Positions 1 to 8,100 of a DNA stretch of 9,721 nucleotides are shown here, one piece after another (the first letter of the stretch is position 1; the number at the start of each line of letters is the position of its first letter). Source of the stretch: Alphaproteobacteria bacterium (lineage in GTDB: Bacteria; Pseudomonadota; Alphaproteobacteria; RF32; UBA3637); the NCBI GenBank assembly GCA_017632555.1, contig JAGBRF010000136.1, positions 1-9,721 on the forward strand. Reading direction: 5' to 3'. The translations under genes and the position numbers were made by a program. The notes under the pieces were generated by a model, which worked only from the letters and a program-made list of their open reading frames with translations, made no database searches and had not been told where the DNA came from.

Positions 1-950
1 AAGGATAACAAAATGTTATCTTCATCTTCACCCGTTAAAGATACAAAAGCATCTGCATTATCGATATGGGCTTCCTGCAAAATGCTTTCATCCATAGCAT
101 CGCCTTTGATAACAAGTGTTTGATCCAAATTTTTTGCCAAATAGACGGCTTGTTTTTCCTTTTTTTCGATCAAGGAAAGATGGTCCGCCATCCCCTCTTC
201 TTCCATCATCTTGGCAAAGCAATACCCTATTCGACCACCGCCAACGACAACAATATGATCGGATCGATTCGTGGGGTGTCCCAAACTTTCCAAAATCTTT
301 TCGCAATTTTTGTTATCCACAATAAAGTAAACTTCATCATCTATTCTGAATGCCGTTTTTGAATCGATTTTAACCGATTGTCCGCCCCGAACAATGCCGG
401 CAACATAGGCACCGTATTCTTCAAATCTTTTTTCAATACTGCTGACTGTTTTCTTGGAAAATTCACAACCGCGCATACACTTTGCACCGACAAAAACAGC
501 ATCGCCCGGCATATTTATAAATTCCAAAGCACCCGGTGTTTTAAGGTTACGCAAAACCGTTTTTGCAATTTCTTTTTCAGGCGAAATAACAACGCTGATG
601 TGTAAATCATCAAAGAACGGCGGATAAGCTTGATTTGAATAAAAACCGGAACGAACGCGGGCAATTCGAAGCGGAATATTAAACAAAACAGCGGCTTCGA
701 AACACACCATCATATTGACTTCGTCACTGCGTGTCACGGCAATAATCAAATCCGCATCAGCGGCACCGGCTTGCGCCAAAACTTCCGGAGAAGATGCTAT
801 TCCGACAATGGTTTGAAGGTCCATTTCATTTTCGACCCGTTTCAATGTTTCAACGTTTTCATCGATAACGGAAACTTGATGTCCTTCATGGAACAGATAA
901 GAAACTATGCTGCTGCCGACATCACCACAACCACAAACGATAACATTCAT
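1..950 (-). CDS. trkA: Trk system potassium uptake regulator TrkA (partial, C-terminus beyond left edge)
   Basis: Cytoplasmic NAD(H)-binding subunit that gates the Trk potassium channel (TrkH/TrkG) at the inner membrane. The first 316 codons are visible without a stop; TrkA proteins are usually about 450-460 residues, so roughly the last third is missing. Two Rossmann/RCK nucleotide-binding domains can be read: the first has GCGDVG at residues 7-12 with the acidic end of strand 2 at Asp30 (VSVID). The second has GGGRIG at 237-242 with Glu262 in the matching place. Between them, about 140-215, is a TrkA-C-like region. The start ATG at 950 follows an AGGGG ribosome binding site, and lies 2 bases past the stop of the Fis-like gene, so trkA is the distal gene of the operon. 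In many alphaproteobacteria trkA lies directly downstream of ntrX; here the ntr genes are absent. Identification is confident; the ion specificity is inferred from the family. Confidence 0.93.
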   Translation of the reverse strand, partial: MNVIVCGCGDVGSSIVSYLFHEGHQVSVIDENVETLKRVENEMDLQTIVGIASSPEVLAQAGAADADLIIAVTRSDEVNMMVCFEAAVLFNIPLRIARVRSGFYSNQAYPPFFDDLHISVVISPEKEIAKTVLRNLKTPGALEFINMPGDAVFVGAKCMRGCEFSKKTVSSIEKRFEEYGAYVAGIVRGGQSVKIDSKTAFRIDDEVYFIVDNKNCEKILESLGHPTNRSDHIVVVGGGRIGYCFAKMMEEEGMADHLSLIEKKEKQAVYLAKNLDQTLVIKGDAMDESILQEAHIDNADAFVSLTGEDEDNILLS

Positions 951-952
951 TT

Positions 953-1192
953 TTATTCCCCTTTTATTTTAAACTTTTTCATTTTTGAATGCAGAGTGTT
1001 ACGATTTATTCCCAACAAATCTGCTGCATGCAACTGATTACCTTTTGTTTTTTCCAAAGCGATTTTAACTGCGGATTTTTCCGCCAATCCGACTATTTTA
1101 TCATACATTTTGTCCGGACGCTTCCGACTTTCAAAGTAAGTCAAATACGCCCGCACATATTTATCCAAAATATCTTCTATACTCACACTCAC
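953..1192 (-). CDS. Small Fis/NtrC-type helix-turn-helix DNA-binding protein
   Basis: A 79-residue protein made almost entirely of a Fis-family (HTH_8) DNA-binding domain. Residues 46-76 carry the family signature: GNQ at 51-53, AA at 56-57, LLGINRNTL at 59-67 and a basic tail KMKKFKIK, placing the helix-turn-helix at about 53-72. The start is GTG, overlapping the dusB stop by four bases (GTGA); GGAG lies 11 bases upstream, and a second in-frame GTG two codons later is the alternative. The dusB-fis order is that of Escherichia coli, but the preceding stretch (YF...MYDKIV..AEK) and GINRNTL resemble, from memory, the C-terminal domain of alphaproteobacterial NtrC, whose gene normally follows dusB. 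The receiver and AAA+ sigma54-activating domains of NtrC are absent. It probably dimerises and binds or bends DNA; its targets are unknown. Confidence 0.85.
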   Translation of the reverse strand: MSVSIEDILDKYVRAYLTYFESRKRPDKMYDKIVGLAEKSAVKIALEKTKGNQLHAADLLGINRNTLHSKMKKFKIKGE

Positions 1193-2118
1193 TTTTTAAA
1201 AAACTCCCGAATCAAAGCCTTTACATTTTCCGGTTTTGTTTCACTATAAACCTTTTGACGAAAATTAGCAACAAAAGAATGACCGCTTGCATACCAAGCA
1301 AGATGTTTTCTTGCAATAAACAATCCTTTCGGCCCGTAATAAGACAATAATCTGTCAAAATGTTCTTGCACAATCGGTTCGATATCTGATGGGATTTCTT
1401 TGCCGTCAATTTGTGCCAAAATCCACGGTTTTCCCAATGCCCCGCGCCCAATCATCAACCCGTCCGCCGATGTTTGATCCAAACATTTTTTTGCGCTTTT
1501 TTCATCAACGATATCCCCATTGGCAATTACGGGAATTGATAACAATTTTTTTACTTCGGCAATTTTTGACCAGTCGGCCTTACCGCTGTAACCATCTGAT
1601 TTTGTCCGGCCGTGAATTGTAATAGCATCAGCACCGGCCTGCTCGATATACTTGGCAAAATCCGTCACGTTTATATGTTCTTTATCCCAACCCAATCGCG
1701 TTTTGACCGTCACAGGAATTGAAACGGCTTTTTTAACGGCTTCCACCATTTCAGCCGCCAAAATCGGATTTTGCATCAATGCCGCACCAGAAGTATTTGA
1801 AATCAACTTTCGAACTGGACAACCCATATTGATGTCAATTAAATAAGCTCCGTTTTTTTCGGCTTGTTTTGCGGCCACGGCCATATCGGATGGATTATTG
1901 CCGACCAATTGAACGGCTATGGGGGCTTTTTCATCGGACAAATCCATCATTCGTTGCGTTGTTTTCGAACCGTAAACAAACGAAGTTGCCCCAACCATTT
2001 CAGCATAAATTAAATGTCCGCCGAATTGACGAACCATTTGGCGAAAAGGTTTATCCGTAACGCCCGCCATGGGTGCTAAAAAATTTTTCGAAGGCAAAGC
2101 GGATAAAAAATCTGTCAT
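1189..2118 (-). CDS. dusB: tRNA-dihydrouridine synthase B
   Basis: FMN-dependent enzyme that reduces specific uridines in the tRNA D-loop to dihydrouridine using NADPH; in E. coli DusB acts on U17. The 309-residue length is normal. A TIM-barrel Dus domain begins at LAPMAGVTD (14-22). The catalytic cysteine is Cys100 in INMGCP. Further FMN or substrate contacts expected for the family are visible: Lys139 in VKTR, His169 in IHGR, NGD at 200-202 and GRGALGKPW at 224-232. The C-terminal helical tRNA-binding domain follows from about 245. The ATG start overlaps the stop of the Sel1 gene (ATGA), and the stop overlaps the start of the Fis-like gene. It is the alphaproteobacterial relative of nifR3, which usually heads dusB-ntrBC clusters. 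Family assignment is certain; the exact target position is inferred from orthology. Confidence 0.96.
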   Translation of the reverse strand: MTDFLSALPSKNFLAPMAGVTDKPFRQMVRQFGGHLIYAEMVGATSFVYGSKTTQRMMDLSDEKAPIAVQLVGNNPSDMAVAAKQAEKNGAYLIDINMGCPVRKLISNTSGAALMQNPILAAEMVEAVKKAVSIPVTVKTRLGWDKEHINVTDFAKYIEQAGADAITIHGRTKSDGYSGKADWSKIAEVKKLLSIPVIANGDIVDEKSAKKCLDQTSADGLMIGRGALGKPWILAQIDGKEIPSDIEPIVQEHFDRLLSYYGPKGLFIARKHLAWYASGHSFVANFRQKVYSETKPENVKALIREFFKK

Positions 2119-3041
2119 TTATTCACCCGATTTTCATCAATAAAAGAATAGGCAAAATAAAGGGCTTTTTCTTTTTCTTCATCGGTCATTCTTGCCCATA
2201 AATCCTTTAATTCCGGAGAAATCGTTGTCAAATCTTTTTCATCGGGGAATAAATAAGCCAACGATAAATATAACCAACTGGCTGCTTTAACTCTGATTTC
2301 CGATTTATCCAATCGTTTGGAATAAACTTCATATAATCGGCGTTGTGCCGGAATATAATCGCGCATAGCGGCTTGCTTAAACCAAAACAAAGCCTTCTTG
2401 ACATCCTTTTCAATTCCCAACCCGTCAAGATAAAGATTTGCCAAAGCATACATGGACTCTATGTGTTCTTGTGCGGCGGCTTTTTCATACCAAATGGCCG
2501 CCTTTGCATAATCTTGCTGTACTTTTTTGCCTTCCGCATACAAGCGCCCCAAATCGAATTGGCTTTGAACATCGCCATAGGTGGCTGATTGAGATGTCCA
2601 TTGCACTTCCCACTTATCTTCAAGCGAAGGCGGACGAACCATTTTATATGCCCGTTGATTTTGCAAAAAATTCAAAGCTTGTAAAGCTTGCCTGTCACCC
2701 TTCAATGCTGCTTGCTCATACCATTTTTCCGCTTCCAACAAATCGGGTTGAATACCCGGCTTGCCGTATTGGTAAATATGCCCCAAAGCAAATTGAGCTT
2801 CCAACATATCCTGTTGCGCCGCCCGATAAAGCCAAGAAACGATAGTCGGATAATCGGCCGAATTTTCCCGTTCATACCACAAAGCCAATTGATATTGCGA
2901 CTCTGCATTACCTTGTTCAGCCGACTGATAAAGTTGTTCAAACGCATCATCATTCTGATTAAAAGGCAACAAAACGGAAGCGTTCACAGAAAACGCCACA
3001 CTTAAAACAAACCCAATAAATATCAGTTGACTTTTACGCAT
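2115..3041 (-). CDS. Exported Sel1-repeat (TPR-like) protein
   Basis: A 308-residue secreted or periplasmic protein. Residues 1-21 form a typical signal peptide: Arg2-Lys3, a hydrophobic core, and a likely cut after VNA (21). The rest is mostly helical Sel1-like repeats of about 36 residues, seen around 36-77, 78-116, 157-191 and 192-227, with a more degenerate one after 228. Recurrent signatures are A..G...AQ/SQ..LG.LY..G followed by A..WY.KAA. A non-repeat linker containing VRPPSLEDKWEVQW (about 135-148) splits the array, and a charged helical C-terminus rich in Asp/Glu/Lys (265-308) ends it. Sel1 repeats are protein-interaction solenoids, so a periplasmic scaffold is plausible, but the partner cannot be read from sequence. 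It is first in the operon with dusB, its stop overlapping the dusB start by 4 bases. Its role with tRNA modification is unclear; it may simply share the promoter. Confidence 0.85.
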   Translation of the reverse strand: MRKSQLIFIGFVLSVAFSVNASVLLPFNQNDDAFEQLYQSAEQGNAESQYQLALWYERENSADYPTIVSWLYRAAQQDMLEAQFALGHIYQYGKPGIQPDLLEAEKWYEQAALKGDRQALQALNFLQNQRAYKMVRPPSLEDKWEVQWTSQSATYGDVQSQFDLGRLYAEGKKVQQDYAKAAIWYEKAAAQEHIESMYALANLYLDGLGIEKDVKKALFWFKQAAMRDYIPAQRRLYEVYSKRLDKSEIRVKAASWLYLSLAYLFPDEKDLTTISPELKDLWARMTDEEKEKALYFAYSFIDENRVNK

Positions 3042-3050
3042 ATTTTTCTA

Positions 3051-3079
3051 TACTTTCTTTTCGTTGAAAGCACTATAAC
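3051..3079 (+). promoter_or_regulatory. Possible trmFO promoter overlapping the divergent operon promoter
   Basis: TATAAC at 3074-3079 is a good -10 candidate (5 of 6) placed 29 bases before the trmFO ATG, and it shares four bases with the -10 of the divergent operon on the other strand. The -35 region 17 bases upstream (3051-3056) is poor, so this is a weaker call than its partner. Confidence 0.35.
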
Positions 3080-3100
3080 AGCTTTTTGAAAAAAGGTTAA
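3072..3100 (-). promoter_or_regulatory. Sigma70-type promoter for the sel1-dusB-fis-like-trkA operon
   Basis: On the minus strand, TTAACC (3100-3095) is followed after exactly 17 bases by TATAGT (3077-3072), matching the consensus at 4 and 5 of 6 positions. Transcription would start near 3065, leaving a leader of about 24 bases before the ATG at 3041. The placement upstream of the first gene of a tightly packed operon supports it. No operator-like palindrome is obvious. Confidence 0.55.
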
Positions 3101-3107
3101 GTAAAAA

Positions 3108-4436
3108 ATGGATAAAAAAGTGCGTGTCATCGGAGCCGGTCTGGCCGGCAGTGAAGCGGCTTGGCAATTGGCAAAATGCGGTTATCACGTTGATTTATAC
3201 GAAATGCGCCCGCAAAAGACGACCCCGGCACATACAACGGATAAATGTGCCGAATTGGTTTGTTCCAATTCCCTGCGCAGTGATGATTGGCAAACAAATG
3301 CGGTCGGATTATTGCACGAAGAATTACGCCGTTGCGCTTCTTTGATTATCAGCTGTGCCGATGAAACACGAGTGCCGGCGGGTGGTGCTTTGGCGGTTGA
3401 CCGCGAAGCATTTTCCAGTTTGGTAACACAAAAATTGTCCTCTCACCCATTGATTACTTTTCATCACGAAGAAGTCACCGATTTGGATTTTTCGGACGAT
3501 ATTCCGACAATTTTGGCAACCGGTCCTTTGACCAGCGAAAAAATGGCGGATTGCCTGCAAAAAATAACGGGTGATGAACATTTGCATTTTTTTGATGCGA
3601 TAGCGCCTATCGTTTACACAAACAGCGTTGATATGAGCCAAGCATGGTACCAATCCCGTTATGACAAAGGCGACAAATATGATTATCTGAACCTGCCGAT
3701 GAACAAAGATCAATACGAAAATTTCGTTGCGGATTTGTTGACGGGTGAAAAAGTGGAATTTCACGAATGGGAAAAAGACACACCTTATTTTGAAGGTTGC
3801 TTACCCATCGAAGTTATGGCGGAACGCGGACCTTTGACTTTGCGTTTCGGACCGATGAAGCCGGTCGGTTTAACAAACCCGCATGATCCGGAACACAAAC
3901 CCTTTGCGATTGTCCAATTGCGCAAAGAAAATAAAGAAGGCACGTTGATGAATTTGGTCGGCTTTCAAACAAAGTTGAAACATGGCGCGCAAAAGGAAAT
4001 TTTTTCAAAAATACCGGGGTTGGAAAACGCCGTTTTCGCCCGTTTAGGCGGTATCCACAGGAATACCTTTGTTTGCGGACCGAAAGTTTTGGACGAACGG
4101 TTGCATTTGAAAAACAAGCCAAACGTTATTTTGGCGGGACAAGTTTCCGGTTGCGAAGGGTATGTTGAAAGCACCTCCATGGGCTTTATTGCCGCACAAT
4201 TGTTGGCAAATCCGAATTTACCTTTACCACCGGCCGAAACGGCATTGGGATCCATGTTGCGCCATGTCACCGAAGGCAATGCAGAAACGTTCCAACCGAT
4301 GAATATCAACTTTGGGATTTTCCCCGAATTGCCGAAAACGTCCGGCCGCAAAATCAAAGGTGCCGACCGCAAAAAACTTTACACCGCCCGCGCCCTGTCC
4401 GCCCTTGACGAGTGGATGAAGAATTTTATTTGTTAA
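3108..4436 (+). CDS. trmFO: Methylenetetrahydrofolate--tRNA-(uracil-5-)-methyltransferase TrmFO
   Basis: Makes 5-methyluridine (ribothymidine) at position 54 in the T-loop of tRNA, taking the one-carbon unit from 5,10-methylenetetrahydrofolate with reduced FAD, unlike the SAM-dependent TrmA of enteric bacteria. The 442-residue length is typical. An N-terminal FAD Rossmann motif [10 protein letters not shown] spans 9-18. The conserved VCSNSLRSD holds Cys52, matching the cysteine near position 53 of characterised Trm[14 protein letters not shown] lies at 88-99, the second conserved cysteine Cys231 is in [14 protein letters not shown], and the C-terminal FAD-binding [14 protein letters not shown] is at 342-355. 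The older name gid denotes the same family. An AAGG 11 bases upstream is a loose ribosome binding site. It is transcribed divergently from the operon carrying dusB, another flavin-dependent tRNA-uridine enzyme. All expected key residues are present. Confidence 0.97.
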   Translation: MDKKVRVIGAGLAGSEAAWQLAKCGYHVDLYEMRPQKTTPAHTTDKCAELVCSNSLRSDDWQTNAVGLLHEELRRCASLIISCADETRVPAGGALAVDREAFSSLVTQKLSSHPLITFHHEEVTDLDFSDDIPTILATGPLTSEKMADCLQKITGDEHLHFFDAIAPIVYTNSVDMSQAWYQSRYDKGDKYDYLNLPMNKDQYENFVADLLTGEKVEFHEWEKDTPYFEGCLPIEVMAERGPLTLRFGPMKPVGLTNPHDPEHKPFAIVQLRKENKEGTLMNLVGFQTKLKHGAQKEIFSKIPGLENAVFARLGGIHRNTFVCGPKVLDERLHLKNKPNVILAGQVSGCEGYVESTSMGFIAAQLLANPNLPLPPAETALGSMLRHVTEGNAETFQPMNINFGIFPELPKTSGRKIKGADRKKLYTARALSALDEWMKNFIC

Positions 4437-4469
4437 AATATACGAACATTTACAGAAATAAAAAATTTC

Positions 4470-5066
4470 TTATTTATTCTTGATAAGTCTTCTTTTTATA
4501 ATTCTGACGCCAGCCAATCCCATTAGAGTAAAGATTGCAAATATATTACTCACTCCCGCAATAATTAAAGAAAAATGTCTTGTTTCTATGCAATCTAATA
4601 AAAACTCTTTGTTTTTACTGTTTGTTTTTTTGGAAAAAAGCTTATCCGTTTTAGACAACACCGCATCTTGATCTTCTTTTGTCATACTCGAAATATCCAG
4701 CGTCCAAGGGGGATTCGATAAGTATTTATACTTTCTTTCTTCTTCTGAAAGGTTGTTTAAATTAAGCACAATATAACGATATGCATGCTTTTTTTGTAAA
4801 ACAAAGTATGATGTTACATTTTCTACAAGAAACTTCTTTCCGTAAAAACTAATAGACTTCTTTGTAAATTCCACCGCTGGTGGTTGAAAGAAGAGAAAAT
4901 AAACAAAGTAAATACACCCATACAAAGAACCTAATATCCAAACAGATGATACAAATTTATCATCTTTCCACATCATAAGCCCAAGAAAAAATGAAAGAAG
5001 AAAAGTAATTAAAAATACAAATCCGTAAAACTTTCTTTTTTTACCGAATAAAAAATATTTGTCCAT
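4470..5066 (-). CDS. AT-rich membrane protein of unknown function
   Basis: A 198-residue protein not recognised as any named family. Predicted membrane helices lie at about 13-33 (FYGFVFLITFLLSFFLGLMMW) and 42-60, then a soluble stretch of about 100 residues, then a third helix at about 165-187 followed by a basic tail (KRRLIKNK). The segment after helix 2 (about 66-102, with KKSISFYGKKFLVENVT) looks like alternating beta strands, loosely like the PH-like domains that follow paired helices in some bacterial membrane proteins; this is a weak inference. The ATG at 5066 has a clear ribosome binding site (AAGGTG, about 6 bases upstream). Sampled lines of the gene are about 27-28% G+C against about 47% sampled in mfd. 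It is a monocistronic gene convergent with trmFO, 33 bases apart, which suggests a recent or fast-evolving insertion. Confidence 0.72.
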   Translation of the reverse strand: MDKYFLFGKKRKFYGFVFLITFLLSFFLGLMMWKDDKFVSSVWILGSLYGCIYFVYFLFFQPPAVEFTKKSISFYGKKFLVENVTSYFVLQKKHAYRYIVLNLNNLSEEERKYKYLSNPPWTLDISSMTKEDQDAVLSKTDKLFSKKTNSKNKEFLLDCIETRHFSLIIAGVSNIFAIFTLMGLAGVRIIKRRLIKNK

Positions 5067-5105
5067 TTCACACCTTTAAAATTTTTTGTTATACAAACTA
5101 CCAAT

Positions 5106-5111
5106 ATTATA
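5106..5111 (-). promoter_or_regulatory. Possible -10 element for the AT-rich membrane protein gene
   Basis: A perfect TATAAT on the minus strand lies 40 bases upstream of the ATG at 5066. No good -35 is found at 16-18 bases, and the whole gap is AT-rich, so a match could arise by chance. A second candidate, TATAAC within TGTATAAC, lies nearer the gene. Confidence 0.3.
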
Positions 5112-5165
5112 ATATCCAGAAAAACAAAAAGATAGCATTTTTATCAAAGTTTTGTTCTTCAACCT

Positions 5166-8100
5166 TTATTCCACCTCTTCCGCCATTTTGGCGAAGGTTT
5201 CAAGCAGGCTTTTGACACCGACCAAACGGTCTGACGAATTATTCCAAATGCGTGTAATTGTCAATTTGTCGGGCTTTAACTTTGCCAGGCCCATTTGCGA
5301 ATTGACAAAGCCCACCAACCCCGCAGGATTGGGGAATAAATTATTCCTGAACGTAATCGACATACCTTTACTGCCCGCTTCGATTTTTTCAATGTGGGCA
5401 CGCCGACATAAACCCTTTAACGACACGGTCGTCAGCAAATTTTCCACTTCCGGCGGTATGGGACCGAAACGGTCTTCCAATTCCAAACGCATAGATTGCA
5501 TTTCTTCCGCCGTTTGTAAGTTCGCCATACGGTGATAAAGTTCCATACGCAAACCCAAATCTGAAACGTATTTTTCGGGAATTAAAACGGATAGCCCCAA
5601 AGAAATTTGCGGAGAATAATTTTCTTGTTCGATATTTTCAACACTCTGCCCGCTTTTCAGCATAGCAACAGCGTCTTCCAACATTTTTTGATATAATTCG
5701 ACACCGACTTCTTTGATGTGACCGGATTGTTCTTGCCCCAACAAATTACCGGCACCGCGAATGTCCAAATCATGACTTGCCAACGTAAAGCCAGCGCCCA
5801 AACTGTCCAAAGACTGCATAACTTCCAACCGTTTTTGTGCGCCCGGAGTTAAAACTTTGTTTTCCGAAGTCGTCAAATAAGCATACGCTTTGACTTTGGA
5901 ACGCCCCACCCGTCCGCGCAATTGGTACAAAGCCGCCAAGCCAAACATATCCGCGCGATGAATAATAATCGTGTTCACGTCCGACATATCTATACCCGAT
6001 TCGATAATTGAGGTAGCCAACAACACATCAAATTTGCCGTCCACAAAGTCCGTCATAATCTTTTCCAAATCAGTCGGTTTCATTTGACCATGCGCAGCGA
6101 CTATTTTGAGCTCCGGCACAATGCGTTTTAATTTTTCCAACAACGGCGCCATATCGGAAATACGCGGACAAACATAGAAAGTTTGACCACCACGCAAATG
6201 TTCGCGCATCATCGCATCACGCAAAATCACCGCATCAAACGGCAAAACAAAAGTGCTGACCGCCAACCGATCCACCGGCGGAGTCGCGATAATGCTTAAA
6301 TCCCGAACGCCCGTCAATGACATTTGAAGCGTGCGCGGTATCGGAGTCGCCGTCAAAGTCAAAACGTGCACTGATGCTTTTAATGTTTTCAATTGTTCTT
6401 TATGCGCCACGCCGAAATGTTGTTCTTCATCGACTATCAGCAATCCCAAATTTTTGAACTGCACCGATTTTGAAAGCAACGCATGCGTGCCGATAACTAT
6501 ATCAATCGAACCGTCCGTCAAACCGGCCAAAGTCTTTCTTTTTTCCGATTCACTGACCAAACGGGAAAGCCGTCCGATTTTAAGCTGTATCCCTTCGAAA
6601 CGCTTTGCAAAAGTGGCGTAATGTTGACGTGCCAACAAAATTGTCGGAACGATAACAGCAACTTGCTGACCCGCTTCCGCCGCCATAAATGCCGCCCGCA
6701 AAGCCACTTCCGTTTTACCAAATCCGACATCACCGCAAACCAACCTGTCCATCGGATGACCGGACGCAAAATCCGATATCACATCGTTGATGGAATGAAG
6801 CTGATCTTCCGTTTCCACATACGGAAAGCGGGCGCAAAATTCGTTGTAAAATCCCAAATCGGGCGAAATAACCGGCATTTGAGTAGCATAACGAGCTGCC
6901 GCTACATTTATCAATTTTTCCGCCATTTCCAACAATTGCTTTTTTATGCGGCTTTTACGTGCCTGCCAACCCGAACCGCCCAATCTGTCCAAAGCAACGG
7001 CGGTATTTTCCGAACCGTATCTGGACAACATATCCAAATTTTCGACCGGTACGAATAATTTATCGTCACCGTCATAGATAATCTTTAAGCAATCGTGCGC
7101 CGTTCCGCCGGCTTGCAAAGTAATCAAGCCTTCATACCGCCCGATACCGTGGGTGATGTGAACGACTAAATCCCCGACATTCAACGTGGAAATATCTTCA
7201 ATAAAGTTTTCCTTTGCCCTTTTGTGACGTGTCGGACGAATTAAACGTTCACCCAAAATATCTTCTTCCGTCAGCAAAGTAAAATCTTTGGCGGTAAAGC
7301 CCTTTTCAATCGGCATTTGAATAATTGACGGCGCTTCCTTTAATGCCCCGACCCAGGACGATACTTTATGAACCGATATGCCGAATTGAGCAATTCCTTT
7401 TATAATATGTTCGGCGGACGAATCCGAAAAAGAAGAAATAACAACGGGTTGTTTTGATTTTTGGATAAAATGTGCAACCTTTTCAAAAATGTTGTTGGCA
7501 GCTCGGTCCGCAGCAAAGCTAATCCCCACACGGGATTGCAAATCATCTTGTTGCGGGGAAACAAAGGAAGATAAAACAAATCGGTCAACCCCTTGCAACG
7601 TTGATGTCCATTCTTCTTCGTTCAAAAAGAAGCTGTCCGGTGTAACGGGATAATAAACGTCTTCCAACTTATCTTTTATATCCAAAGCTTTCAAACGCGC
7701 CTGATAGTATTCCATAATTTGTGTTTGACGGGATAAAACGGCTTGCGGAACGTCTTCGTCCAAATAAACGGGCGTGCCGGACGGCAAATAATCCAAAAAG
7801 CAATCCATTTTATCGAAAAACAACGGCAACCAATGTTCCAAACCATTGACTTTGCGCCCCGCAGAAACGCTTTCATAAAGCATATCCGATGATGTTTGAC
7901 CGCTGGCCAAAGCACGATAACGCGTCCGAAAATCCGAAATAGTTTTTTCGTTCAAAACATATTCCGCCATCGGCTTGATAGAAAATTTTTGAACAATCGC
8001 ATCCGTCCGTTGTGTTGTCACCGAAAAAGTCCGTATGCTTTCCAAAACATCGCCGAACAAATCCAACCGATAAGGTTCTTCCGAACCGCTGACAAAAACA

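Noticed and set aside
66..362. 98-codon plus-strand open frame at the left edge
   Set aside because: It is antisense to the second Rossmann domain of trkA, which reads through without a stop.
1819..1824. Possible deviation after the DusB catalytic cysteine
   Set aside because: The stretch GCPVRKLISNTSGAALM differs in detail from E. coli DusB but keeps the Cys, the basic residues and the G-A-A-L core, within the range seen across Dus subfamilies.
2438..2845. 135-codon plus-strand open frame
   Set aside because: It is antisense to the Sel1-repeat gene, and the repeated codon pattern of that gene explains the open frame.
3324..3764. 146-codon minus-strand open frame
   Set aside because: It is antisense to the conserved part of trmFO, with no domain and no start signals.
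4456..4475. AAATAA...TTATTT inverted repeat between trmFO and the membrane protein gene
   Set aside because: The stem is only six A-T pairs in very AT-rich DNA with no G-C core, so it is too weak to call a terminator.
5118..5149. Short GATA...TATC hairpin followed by a T-run downstream of mfd
   Set aside because: A four-pair stem is too weak for an intrinsic terminator and is likely by chance in an AT-rich gap.
6483..7058. 191-codon plus-strand open frame opposite mfd
   Set aside because: It lies wholly antisense to the conserved translocase core of mfd, its protein has no recognisable domain, and no ribosome binding site or promoter supports it.
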